Assembly: GCA_028641055.1 (NCBI GenBank)
Contig: CM054062.1
Location: forward strand, 20,083,639 to 20,147,638
DNA: 64,000 nucleotides
DNA from: Alopecurus myosuroides
Taxonomy: Eukaryota > Streptophyta > Magnoliopsida > Poales > Poaceae
Direction: 5' to 3'
In this document: positions 10,856 to 20,690 of the stretch, piece by piece
Layout: the number at the start of each line of letters is the position of its first letter
How positions within the stretch are numbered: position 1 is the stretch's first letter
Position numbers and translations under genes: made by a program
Notes under the pieces: generated by a model
Told to the model about the DNA's origin: nothing
Seen by the model: only the letters and a program-made list of their open reading frames with translations
Database searches by the model: none

Positions 10856-11576
10856 AAGTACAGGCCGGATAGAGCCGGAGAGGAATCTAAGCGCCCCTGG
10901 AATGTAGCTCTACTCCGACTTTTTCACTCATGAGCAAATTGTGTATGTACCTTCTTATCCGAGTTAAAATTCTATTCGGTAATCTGAAATTGAACTCGGG
11001 GACTGCCCTCGTCCAAATTGCTCCTTGTGTTTTTATCCTATTTCTTACTTTGTCTATTCGGTTGAACCAATTAGAATTTCAAAAGCATACAAAGTAGTGT
11101 GTTTAAACCCACGGGACACTCTGCGACTCTGCTACTGTCCGCAAACCGGCTTCATGGCAAGCCAGAGAACAAGCCAAAGGGTCAATGAACACATGAAAAA
11201 ATTGCTAAGGAAAGGAAACGTGTGGCAACCGAATAGGGTGTTTTGTACAGTTTTTTCTTTTTGGCTAAGTGGTGGGAAGCGTTACCATGCATATTTCTAA
11301 GTGGCTAAGTATTTCAAACTCAAACTTTGACATCTTGTGACTCGACTACCAAAAAAGCAACAAGTTGCAGGTAAGAGCTGAGACAAAAAGGAAGAGTGGA
11401 TAAAAAATGCAACTCGGGGACTTGCATAGAAACGCAACCCGGCATTGAGCCAGAGTTGCTAAAATATCAAACTAAATTAAAAACTGAGTAGCAAAGAAAC
11501 AATAAGTGTACGGTTACATCTGCACCCGGCATCCCGGGGATCTGATAAAAGTTCAAGGTAACAAGTGTTGCAGGAT
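10856..11576. other. Tat1 spacer between pol and the antisense gene
   Basis: I see no gene here. It holds the convergent 3' ends of pol (+) and the accessory gene (-), plus two more CTCGGGGACT motifs near 10995 and 11412. Confidence 0.6.
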
Positions 11577-12475
11577 TCACTGAAGGGTAGTGGCAGTGTT
11601 GACCGCATCGGCGTTCTCGGCATCAGCGCTGGCGGAGGCAGCTTGGTCAGAGGTAGCCGTGGCGACGGAGACGAGATCTGTGGTGGAAGTGGAGGCAGCA
11701 GACTGAGTCCTGAGCAGCGCGTCGGCGTCCGTTGGCGCAGCAGCAGTCGCGCCCAACTCGGGAGCCGCCTGGTTGATCACCATCTCGGTGGTGATGGTGG
11801 CCCCTTGAGCGCTGGATTGCGGCTGCTCGGTGTCTGCGTCGGTGGCCAACTCGGTCCTTTCGTTGGCCTGCGCCTTCCCCTTCTCGGCTGCTCCTTTGGC
11901 GGCGTCTTCCTCGAACATGGCCAACTCCTCGCTGGGGATGTCATCGTCGTCTTCTTTGTCCTCGTCTTCATCTTCAGCTTCAGTATCTGGCTCGGGAAGG
12001 CCGTCAATGTAGGTGGCAGTATCATCATAGGAAGCAATCTCATATGCCACTGCTTTCCGGCGAGTGATGCACTCGGACTTCGTGGTCCACTTGGATTCTT
12101 CTCGGATAGTAAGGATCCTGCTGAGGTCCAAGTTCTCATACCAGCTGATGATGAAGTGCAGCAGCTGATCAGCTCCTGCCCGAGCTGCAGAGGCACGCCA
12201 TATCTTCAACTCGGCCTTCACTCCATTCAGCTTCTCGGCGATCTCGCTGAAGCTGTCTGGCGCAGCTTGATCCGGCCAGAACAGATCATGCAATTTGTAT
12301 GCAGTGGACACCATGGAGGTGCCCAAGCCCTTGAGGGAGCGGAGTTGAGACTTGATGCTCAAGAGATAATCGTTGATAGTAGAAGTGTTGTCGATGGGAA
12401 GGCCAGCCGCAGCTCGGAGTTGTCTCGCCTTCGCCAGAGCAGGCGCACTGGCAGAACGGAGCTCAGGGAAGATAT
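11577..12475 (-). pseudogene. Antisense gene last exon: helical domain and acidic C-terminus
   Basis: Acceptor TTTTTCAG|AT at 12477/12476 opens an uninterrupted frame of about 300 codons ending with TGA at 11579-11577. It starts with LRSASAPALAKARQLRAAAG, passes through a helical domain (YKLHDLFWPD ... LLHFIISWYENLDLSRI), then a D/E run (EAEDEDEDKEDDDDIPSEE) and an Ala/Thr-rich tail. The reading frame is intact, unlike the middle of the gene. The plus-strand ORF at 11565-12479 is its shadow. Confidence 0.7.
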
Positions 12476-12587
12476 CTGAAAAAGGAACTAGTAAGAGTTA
12501 GAAACAGAGGCAGAGAAGAGATGAAACCAGGTAGAAAAGGGGGCAGAGAAGAGAAAAAAAGTCAGGAGCAGAGAAAAGAAAACTTAC

Positions 12588-13358
12588 GTTCCAAATCCAC
12601 CAGCAGGGCTCCCAGCTTGACCTTCCAGTCGTTCTCATCCGAGATGTGCCTGTCTTCAATGCTGCGCATTTGCGATCTGGAGGACGAGTTGCTCGTTGTG
12701 CTTCTTCAGCATCGAGATCTCCATCTCGAGTGTTTTCTCTCTGGCCTTGGCAGTCTTCTTGACCTCGTCCTTCTCGGCAGCTTGGTTGATGGCATCCTCG
12801 AGGGCAGTTTTCAGTTTGACCTGCATCTTCTCAAACTCCGCCCTCTCGACGGTGCGCTCTTTCTCGATTTAGGCTTCTCGGGTTTCCAGCTGTTGCCGCA
12901 CCTCGGCAGGCATGAGGCAATTCAGGTGCTGCTCCTGAAAGTTCTTGTATTCTTCTGCGGAGAGAACAGCAGTGTCAGCAGAGTAACCAGATAAGTGAAT
13001 AGACACAATTGCAGAGAAGAGGGAAAAAGGCTCACCTTCCAGAGTCTGGATCTTGCTTTGGGCAGAGGCAGCAAAGACCTCGCAGTCGCGGTGCTTTTCC
13101 ATTAAGTCATTCAGCTTTCCCGCAGAGAAAACAACAATAAAGCAAAAAAGCAAACACGGGCGTAAACACAAAACACACAAACCGAATTGCTGAAAGCTTA
13201 CCTTCAACTTCTGAAATCTGGATAGTGCGGTCCAGTGCCGCCTGCTCCATCGCCTCACCGTCTTTCTTCTCGGCTTCAAGAGCCTCGAGACGGTCCTTGG
13301 CAATGCGGTGGTTCCAGAGTAGGCGGCGGAACAGTTTCGTCCTCTTTAGGAGGCTATT
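12588..13358 (-). pseudogene. Antisense gene exons 5-7: coiled-coil region
   Basis: Three short exons (13358-13202, 13119-13036, 12954-12588) encode heptad-rich sequence such as RIAKDRLEALEAEKKDGEAM and KLNDLMEKHRDCEVFAASAQ, then E/K/L-rich helices. Splice sites are ACAG|AA, GAAG|GTAAG, GAAG|GTGAG, CGCAG|AA and GAAC|GTAAG. The acceptor before 13119 reads TGCGG where TGCAG is expected (13121). A TAA at 12869-12871 (likely CAA before) and a frameshift near 12663 inactivate the last exon. Confidence 0.6.
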
Positions 13359-13538
13359 CTGTAGAAGAGAAGAGAAAAAGTCGTATTTTGAAAGATTTGG
13401 CCCGAGTAGACGGCAACTAGGTTGAGTTTCCGTCTACTCGGCCCGAATCTCGGGGACTGGGGGATTGGCTAAGAGGAAAAGAGAAGAGAAAAGAAGAACT
13501 GCAACTCGGAAAATGCAAAGAAAGGAGAAAACACTTAC

Positions 13539-14729
13539 AGCATAAGTTTGCTCGACGTCCTCGGCGGCTTTGCGCAAGCAGAACAGCTTCCCGGCCAGGG
13601 TGCAGGTGGGGGTGGCGATGGTCATCGGAACAGAGCCAACATCGGCCTGATCCAGTCCGTTCGGTAGTGGTCGATCGGACCCAACTTAAGGCCATTTTTC
13701 TTTGGGTTGCCATGTGCATTGCTGTCCCAAGCTGGATCCACGAACCCTACTCGGTCCAAGATTGCAGTCAGGCCCTCCGATTCAATCTCACTGTCCTCTG
13801 CCTCGCGCGAGAAGAGCGAGGGAACCGGTGCTGGCCCTTTGCCCTTGGACTTGGCGTCGATCGCCTTGGCCTGGCCTTCCTTCAGTGCAGAAAACTTCTT
13901 CTCTCCTTTGGCCAGAGAAATCTCATGGCGCTTGGACACCTCCAGCATGTATTCCGGCCAGCTGGCTTGGGCACGGACAACAGCTCCAGCACTTAGCCCT
14001 TCGGCAGGACCAGAGAATCCAGCAGCAGCCGGGTTGCTGCTAGAGGAGCGGTGGCTGGCCGAGAAGCGGATAGAGGCACTTGGCGAGGAGCTGCTGGAGG
14101 CACTTGCTGGGAGGTAATTGTTGATGCAGTTGGAGTTGGTGGAGGAAGTGGCGCGTTCGATGGAGTCGCCTGCTGGGTAGGCGGCACAGGGGGGCCGGCT
14201 ACCCGGCGCAGCATCTGGCTGCGCTTGGCTCTGGCGGACGGGCTCCACCACAGTCTCTTCTACCCGCTGCTCGGCAGCGGGATCAGGTTGTGTGTCTGTA
14301 ACTTCTTCTACCCGCGGCCCGGCCGCGGGATCATCTTGAGCTGCAGCGTGAGTATCCTGCTGCTCGTCGGTGTCGTCTTGCCGCTCTAGGGCGGCACAGT
14401 CTTGTTGCTCGGCATCTTCTTCAACATTTTCCCCAGCTGATGCAGCTGGGGGAGAGGGTGGCATCTCGTCATGAGCACCATCCTGCGCAGTCTGCTGTGC
14501 ATCAGGCTGATGCTGCTCGGAGTTCTCATCATCAACATCATCACCGGCGCTAGTGTTCTCGGCGCCGGTATCTTCTTCCACGTCAATAGGAGAGGACGCA
14601 CGCGTCCTGTCCTGCTGGTCTTGCTCTTCCTCGTCATGTGAGAGATCTACGAGTTTATCAAGGGGCACGACGGCCTTTCTCTTGGGGCGAGGTTGGGCTG
14701 CAGCGGCAACGTCAGCATTGAGAGAAGCG
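13539..14729 (-). pseudogene. Antisense gene exon 4: long acidic, Gln/Asp/Glu-rich region
   Basis: Acceptor TTCTCAG|CG at 14731/14730 and donor GCT|GTAAGT at 13539/13538 bound a 1191-bp exon. It begins with another basic patch (RPKRKAVV), then a low-complexity region rich in D, E, Q, A and S for about 150 residues, and a more ordered part (EYMLEVSKRHEISLAKGEKK). A frameshift near 13650 moves the frame before the final segment (MTIATPTCTLAGKLFCLRKAAEDVEQTYA). The acidic, disordered composition suits a nuclear scaffold or regulator; that is inference only. Confidence 0.65.
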
Positions 14730-14817
14730 CTGAGAAAAGAAAGAAGTTAAGTGAGGCAGAAGAAGGAAAGCGCAACAAAAAACGGTAACAGAGTGCTACT
14801 CGGATGGAACAACTTAC

Positions 14818-14998
14818 CCTTTGCTGGTGGGAGGTTGTCTTCTAGCGGTGGTCTTCTTTCCACCCTTCTTCTTGGTTCTCTTCGGGGGGGGGGGTTCCTG
14901 GGCGTCACTTCCAACCCTCTTCCGAGTGCTGGGAGCTGCCACGGAGAGAGGGTCAATGTCCATAGCCTGTTCATCGTCATCCTCTACATTAGGATCCT
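14818..14998 (-). pseudogene. Antisense gene exon 3: acidic stretch plus nuclear-signal-like cluster
   Basis: Acceptor CTCTGCAG|AG at 15000/14999 and donor AAAGG|GTAAG at 14818/14817 bound 181 bp. The open frame reads an acidic start (VEDDDEQAMDIDP), then PPPKRTKKKGGKKTTARR, a classic basic nuclear-localisation pattern. A G9 run on the plus strand near 14886-14894 encodes the prolines and is a likely indel site. The frame joins in phase to exon 4 (through KGASLNAD). Confidence 0.65.
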
Positions 14999-15306
14999 CT
15001 GCAGAGTAGAGGAAGGAAGGAAGTTAGGAGACCAAGAAGAAAAGCAAAGAATGTTGCTAAGGAGCTGAGTGATGAGCTTGGTCACCTTCTTCATCTTCGG
15101 ACCGATCCCGAATAGAGGGACCAGCTCGTGACTTACCGGGTTGGACAGCGTTGGGGATACACAAGGTATCCTGAGTGTCGTAGGCTGTGGTGTCATCATC
15201 ATCTCGGTCCTTGGTAAAATTGGAGGTGAAGACCTCACAGTCCTTTTCACGCTGGCGCGGGATGTGCTGTGAGTACAAACAGATAGCATAGTGAGTTGGG
15301 TTGTAA

Positions 15307-15522
15307 GCTGAGGAGTTCTACTCGGGATAGCGTGCAAACACAAAGCATATAAAGCTAAGGAGTTCTACTCGGGATAGCATGCAAACACAAAGCATATAAA
15401 GCTAAGGAGTTCTACTCGGGATAGCATGCAAACATAAAGCATATACAGCTAAGGAGTTTCTACTCAAAATAGCGTGCAAACACAAAGCATATTAAGCTAA
15501 GAGTTTCTATTCGGTACCAGGG
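15307..15522. repeat. 47-bp tandem repeat inside an intron of the antisense gene
   Basis: Four full copies and one partial of a unit like GCTAAGGAGTTCTACTCGGG followed by ATAGCATGCAAACACAAAGC. The array fills most of the 283-bp intron 15267-15549. Confidence 0.8.
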
Positions 15523-15549
15523 TAATAATACAAGGCACAGTGTACTAAC

Positions 15550-16469
15550 CTGCTCGATGGGGTTGTCGCGGCTATACGGCTCGAAGCCGTACGCCCAGTT
15601 ATCTGTGAGGGAGGTCTGCATGATGGAACGAGCCCAGATGGCCACATCGTCCTTTCCCAACTCAAACGTGGTCGTCCGAGTGCAATCCCTGGGACCGCTC
15701 ATATAGCACATCTTGTGTAGTCTACTCTGTAGCGGGAGCACTCGGCGCGACACCCAGCAGGCAATGGGGTCGTCTTGCATCAGCCCGGCTTTCACCAGCT
15801 CGACGAGGCGCTTCTCAACGTGGTGGACGTCGGGCACATTCTTCATGGGGTCGTAGCCCCAGTTCCGTCCCTCGGGAGGAGCGTTGACGAATGGGGAAGC
15901 CCTATTCGGTTCTCGATGGCGGCACCTTCCTTAGCGGGTACGTTCTTGATGTATAGAAATCCCCTCTGCCACTTGCGAACTGTATCAAGGCCCTTCACCC
16001 TTGGGTGGTGGCCGGTTGTCCTCTGGAGCATCATGGCGCCGCCAGTCTTCGTCATCTCGCGGGTGCCGGTGGTGCCGCCGGATTTGGGAACCTTTTGGCG
16101 GCGGAGAAAGAAATAGCGCGCCCAGGTGTGGATGGTGGGGTAAACCCCCAGAAAGGCCTCACACAGGGCGGCGTGTGTGGACAACATCACAATAGCATTG
16201 GGAGGCAAGTGGTGTGGCTGGAGGCCAAAATGGCGAAGAAACTCGGCGAAGAATTCCGAGATTGGAAGACCAAATCCCCTTTTGAAATGGGAGAGAAAGA
16301 CAACATATTCACCTTCCTGCGGCTCTGGCTCGATCTTGTCGCCGGGATGGCGACAGACGACGCCGGGGGGAACACGGCGCGTGTTCACCAGCCAGGTGCA
16401 ATCCTCCGCCGTGACATCCGAGCCTTCCCATCCGGCTCGGGCGGCAGCGGTGGGATTCCGAGGCGCCAT
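15550..16469 (-). pseudogene. Antisense gene exon 1: Transposase_28-like domain
   Basis: The ATG at 16469 lies in a good plant context (CCACCTCCATGG). The frame encodes the start MAPRNPTAAARAGW, then the conserved run FGLPISEFFAEFLRHFGLQP with HHLPPNAIVMLSTHAALCEA after it, which is what I recognise as Transposase_28. A one-base gain in a C-run (plus strand GGGG near 15893-15896) shifts the frame; the other frame continues cleanly (GYDPMKNVPDVHHVEKR) to the donor CAG|GTTAGT at 15550/15549. Upstream in-frame codons to 16613 lack an ATG, so I prefer 16469. Confidence 0.7.
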
Positions 16470-16647
16470 GGAGGTGGAAGCACTCGGAGAAGATGGAGAT
16501 CTCGACGGAGTTGGGAGGATTCGTTTCCTTCTCTCTCTCTCGCGGCGGCGCAGCAGTTGTTGCGGTGGCGGAGAGCTCGAAGGAGGCGAAGTAGGCAATG
16601 GGCGAGAAAGCAAAGGAGCATGAAAGAGGAGATGAGAACGGCGCGGG

Positions 16648-16658
16648 GGTATTTATTC
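16648..16658 (-). promoter_or_regulatory. TATA-like box for the antisense gene
   Basis: The minus strand reads AATAAATACCCC about 180 nt upstream of the ATG at 16469. A similar layout exists in Tat2 (45141-45148). No other evidence for the transcription start. Confidence 0.45.
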
Positions 16659-17152
16659 TTCCCCGCGGATTGCTGTTACCGATGGATTAAACGTGCCATT
16701 GATCATGTGGCGTGGGTTAACTGACCGTTAGAAACGCACACAGCGCAAAACGCGCGCGTAACGGGCGCAGTTAATCCAACGTCCAGATCGTGGGCAATCG
16801 AGTACGGCTGAGGTGACCTAATGGGCCGTGGGCCCTACTCGCGGAGGCTGGCGCGTGGCCTGCGTTTGAACCGAGGCGTCGTGGTCTCTGCGTGTGCCAC
16901 GTGCCCCTTAGTCACATGAGCAGTTGGATTTGGTCTGGTTCCGCACGATCGTGGGCTAGATTTCACTAAGTCTTTCTATTCGGCATCACAGAAGAAAAGA
17001 GGTTCTACTCAGAGAAGAAGAGATCAAAGCAAGAGTTAAGGGGCCATGTGGAGGTGCTACTCGGCCTCTTTCAGTTTCGAAGACAAGGTTTGTTTTAAGC
17101 CGGCAGGGCCCAGCGAACAAGTTCATTGGACTCTACCAGCTTCGGGGACTAA
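16659..17152 (+). other. Tat1 3' untranslated region and PPT-like motif
   Basis: GC-rich sequence with no supported gene. It ends with TTCGGGGACTAA at 17141-17152, directly before the LTR, in the position of the polypurine tract. Confidence 0.6.
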
Positions 17153-17974
17153 TGTTGGGGGGTTACCCCCGAGTAGGGGTAAGGCAGGTGCTAAAGTGAA
17201 GGTCAAAGTGCTATTGACCGGGTAGACGGCTACCCGGTACTTGCTACCCGGTAGATTTCTATCCGGCCGTACCCACCAATGGTCAAGAGAAGATATCAAG
17301 GAAGTTAAGTTCGTACAAGTAGAGAAGTTGGTCTGAGTAGGCGGATGGCAATCCTACTCGGACCAGAAGTCAATGGAGCCGTTCTGACAGAAGATCCCGC
17401 GTATCCTGCGTCTGTACGCGCATGCGGTTCAACTTACTAGGTTTGTGATCATCAGTGACGCAGGGTTAGGCGGCCGTCCAGTCCTGTCAAGGACTGAGGG
17501 AACAGGAGGGGATGGAAGTCTACGCTGGGCGGCTGACAGAGCGGACAGGGGCTGTCGGCCGTACGGCGCGGCACTTCTCCGCGCGAGATCTCGGAGGCGT
17601 GCTGTCGTCACAGTTGCCAAGTCCCATCACCGTACCTTTTAGTCTTTGTTTAAATTCGGCTGGGCACCCGTATATAAGATGCCCTGCCCTCTCCTGCGCG
17701 AGGGACGTTGCCGCATTTCACATTTATGTGCTAGAGACAACACTAGTGCTAGAGAGCAGCAGAGTGGTTACTCGGATAGAGGCACACTTTGTACTGTGGC
17801 TACTCGGTTTACACACAAATAGAGAGGAAAGGCAGGAGTAGGGGTGTTACCTCCACACGAGGGCCCTGAACCTGGGTAAGATCTTGTTGTTTGCAGTGCT
17901 TGAGACATCTTAGCACGGCGCTACTCGCCGTGCGATCTCTCCCCGGATATCTCCAGCGTCCATCGGCCCCAACA
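17153..17974 (+). repeat. Tat1 3' LTR, 822 bp
   Basis: It begins TGTTGGGG and ends CCCCAACA, an 8-bp terminal inverted repeat. Tat1 pol and a PPT-like motif lie upstream. It is followed by EL2 LTR sequence. Confidence 0.88.
17671..17677 (+). promoter_or_regulatory. TATA box in Tat1 LTR
   Basis: TATATAAG lies two thirds into the LTR, where the U3/R border of a plant LTR is expected. Confidence 0.55.
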
Positions 17975-18150
17975 CTTAGGCCATCCCATGGCGTCTGCCG
18001 TGATACCACCACGAGAACCTCTACGAGGGCCCCGAACCTGGGCAAACCTTCTCTCTTTGTTAGCCGTCGAGACTACCAGCGCGTACATCGTTCCTCTACT
18101 CGACACCCTACCGGATCACCCGAGGGGTTTGTTGATACGACTCATCGACA
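17975..18150 (+). repeat. EL2 LTR copy 1, only the 3' part remains
   Basis: Matches the end of the LTRs at 21930-22455 and 33321-33840, ending TCATCGACA. The start was separated by the Tat1 insertion and lies outside the window. Confidence 0.8.
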
Positions 18151-18151
18151 A

Positions 18152-18170
18152 TTGGCGCCGTCTGTGGGAA
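18152..18170 (+). other. EL2 primer-binding site, unit 1
   Basis: TTGGCGCCGTCTGTGGGAA, one base after the LTR end, as in Tat-lineage Gypsy elements. Confidence 0.8.
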
Positions 18171-18851
18171 CGATACGCGTTGTATCTACGGTCTCGCCGG
18201 CCTAATATACATCAAGCTTTGGGTCCTCGACCCCCACAGATTCGATCTACTTCAGATCCTTCAACTTCATCGAGCACTTGCCGGCATCACGCACGGCTTT
18301 CATCATCTACATCAACACCGTTCTTCGCGCGCAGGCTGCAGGACAGGAGCAACATACATATTGCGGACGCCATAGACGGCGATTGGGTACTAATCTGAAA
18401 ACTTCCTTTGGTGGAAACATTAGAAATCAAATTATCTATCGACTCCAAAAAAATTCGGCGAATTCCGACGGTTAGATCCCCGTGGATGACCCGAACACTT
18501 AAGACGTGTCAGAATCTGACGAAACTCCGCGCGACTTTGGGAAAACAATTCTCACGATTGACTCGGACATCAATTCGAAGATCACACATTTGAAAATCTG
18601 CGGAATACAACCCCGCACCACTCCGTGTTTTTTGAGCTAATTCTGACCGTTAGATCTCCGTCAGAGCCTCGCGCACTGCGACATGTTCTGAATCTCTACG
18701 AGTTCGCGAATTCAAATCGCGGATCCGGATCCTATTTCGTTAATTTGCGAGTCGACATAAAGGGCAAACAACATCAAAAAAAAATGGCGACTCGCCATAC
18801 TAGTGACCGGGAGCTCAGCATCAATATTGTCCTCCGTGTACGCACAAGAAA

Positions 18852-19262
18852 CATCGAGACTCTGCCGCGTCGACTCGGTCCGCCGCGTCGAGCCCTTCCG
18901 GAAAACATCGCGACTCCGCCGCATCGATTCGGTCCGCCGCGTCGAGTCCTTCCGGAAAACATTGCGACTCCACCGGATCGACTCGGTCCGCCGCGTCGAG
19001 TTCTTCCGGCAAACATGGCGACTCCGCCGGGTCGACTCGGTCCGCTTTGTTGAGCCCTTTCGGCAAACATCGCGACTGCGCCGCGTCGACTCGGTCTGCC
19101 GGTCGAGTCTTTCCGGCAAACATCGTGACTCCGCCGCGTCAAGTGTTTCCGTCAAACATCGCGACTCCACCGCGTCGACTACGTCCGCTACGTCGAGTCC
19201 TTTCGGCCAAACACAGCGACTCCGCCATGTCGACTACGTCCGATGCGTCGATTACTTCCGCT
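18852..19262 (+). repeat. 54-bp tandem array, EL2 unit 1, about 7.5 copies
   Basis: Unit core CATCGCGACTCCGCCGCGTC then GACTCGGTCCGCCGCGTCGA and a CTTCCGGCAAA end. Copies differ at several bases; one (near 19141) is shortened to about 36 bp. The same array type is at 23658-24035. Confidence 0.85.
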
Positions 19263-19977
19263 AGATGACTCGGGAGCCGTCTTTCACCGCGGCCACACTC
19301 GTTGCTTGGGGGATGTGCCACAAAGTAGACGCACTTGACAATTCGCCGCAGCCGCACTCGAAACTCGGGGGCCGAGGCGCGAAACAGCCGCACTCGACAC
19401 ACGAGTCCGGTGCCTTGTCGACTCCGCTTCATGGATTTCGGTGATATTTGTCGACTCCGTCACTCGGCATCGCCTCGTCGACTACGACAGTGTCACACAA
19501 AGATAAGTTCCTCTTATGCGAGTCGACAAATTTACCTTTTTATGTTTATAATCTGTTGTGAAGCTACACCTGACGCTCGGGGCTGCGCCCCGTAAACTAC
19601 ATGTATACTCGACACCCGTCATGTTGCGCGTTATACTACCGCATTTAAATGATACAACCCGAGTAGCTGATACTGTCTGACGTTGGCCCTTGACTCCATC
19701 CCGGTTTACAGCAGCAACTGACAGGTCGGCAAGTAGCATAAACAATGACTGCCAGGCTAACAAAAAAGCACAACGAACGATGCAAAAATGTCACGTAGGG
19801 TCAAATCATTGCCTACCAACAGGCCATACTCGACTCTGCGAGTCGATAGATTGTCGGTTCACAACCAAGATTAACACCAGCAACAGTTTGTTTGTACATT
19901 TTGCTAGACACAACACTGTTGTTACATTATTTAACTGGATCCGTTTATATGGCTGCAACTGCAACGCAGGAGTCGGT

Positions 19978-20371
19978 AATCCTCCTCTCGGTGTCGACAC
20001 ATATCCTCCGCACAGAGTCGACAGTCGACACATATCCTCCGCTTGGAGTCGACAGTCGACATATATACTTCGCTCGGAGACGACACAATCCTCCTCTTGG
20101 AGTCAGCACATATCCACCGCCAGAGTCGATACAATCCTCCACCCAGAGTCCAGACATATCCACCGCTCGGAGTCGACAGTCCTCACAATCCTCCGCTCGG
20201 AGCCGACAGTCAACACATATCCTCCGCTCGGAGTAGACATTCGACACATATCCTCCGCAAGGAGTCGACAGTCGACACATATTGTCCGCTCGGAGTCGAC
20301 GGTTGACACAGATCCTCCGCTCGGAGTGGACACATACCCTCCTCCGAGAGTCGACACATGTCCACCTCCCT
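19978..20371 (+). repeat. Short tandem array, EL2 unit 1
   Basis: Imperfect repeats of TCCTCCGCTCGGAGTCGACA plus CATA (about 24 bp), some with an extra GTCGACA. The counterpart is at 24751-25098. Confidence 0.8.
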
Positions 20372-20459
20372 GAGCCAACAGAAGACAAGCATACGGGGTT
20401 AGCTTCAGAACAACCTAAACCTACGCCCGATTGTGCGATTCGAACATAGCCTCGGTGAA

Positions 20460-20690
20460 TACTCCCATCGGGAGCACTGCCGTGCACCCGATAAATCGAA
20501 GAAGCGACGTTAGAAGATCTTTGAGTGTATGCTCGATTACAAATAATCGCACATAGACTCGGGGGCTACTCCCATCGAGAGCACTGCCGTGCACCCGATA
20601 AATTGAAGAAGCGACATTAGAAGATCTTTGAGTCTATGCCCGATTACAAATAATCGCACATAGACTCGGTGTCTACTCTCATCGGGAGCG
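20460..20690 (+). repeat. 107-bp tandem array, EL2 unit 1
   Basis: CCCATCG starts at 20464, 20571 and about 20678, an exact 107-bp period. Each unit holds GACTCGG-G-CTACTCCCATCG, an ATAATCGCACATAGACTC block and an ATCTTTGAGT block. Confidence 0.85.

Larger units (their letters stand above)
11577..16469 (-). pseudogene. Tat1 antisense accessory gene, multi-exon, Transposase_28-like N-terminus
   Basis: A gene opposite to pol can be assembled from minus-strand exons with GT-AG borders: 16469-15550, 15266-15137, 14998-14818, 14729-13539, 13358-13202, 13119-13036, 12954-12588, 12475-11577. Coding phase is preserved at the junctions I checked between 14998 and 11577. The product would be a large acidic protein: an N-terminal domain like Pfam Transposase_28 ('putative gypsy type transposon'), a basic NLS-like cluster (PPPKRTKKKGGKK), a Q/D/E-rich region, coiled coil, and an acidic tail. 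Maize Grande has a comparable antisense gene (gene 23) reported to encode a nuclear protein. This copy is dead: frameshifts near 15894, 13650 and 12663, TAA at 12869-12871, and a damaged acceptor at 13121. Confidence 0.75.
7285..17974 (+). mobile_element. Tat1: Tat-lineage Ty3/Gypsy retrotransposon, right-hand part
   Basis: The order is a pol fragment (RT, RNase H, second RNase H, integrase), a long 3' region with an antisense gene, a PPT-like motif at 17141-17152, then an 822-bp LTR. Lack of a chromodomain, the extra archaeal-type RNase H and the long 3' region mark the Tat lineage (Grande/RIRE2-like). The 5' half, including gag, protease and the 5' LTR, lies left of LARD1 and outside the window. 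Tat1 ends inside an EL2 LTR; CTTAG at 17975-17979 is the visible target-duplication candidate. Confidence 0.9.

Noticed and set aside
11565..12479. 304-codon plus-strand frame
   Set aside because: It is the complement of the last antisense exon, whose codon use and splice sites are coherent.
16005..16724. 239-codon plus-strand frame
   Set aside because: Complement of antisense exon 1, which shows a recognised domain.
18712..19264. Long frames on both strands of the EL2 54-bp array, and similar at 23453-24386
   Set aside because: A period divisible by three makes every frame repeat; no non-repeat coding sequence is attached.
19690..20487. 180-227 codon frames over the EL2 24-bp array
   Set aside because: Low-complexity translation of a tandem repeat on both strands.
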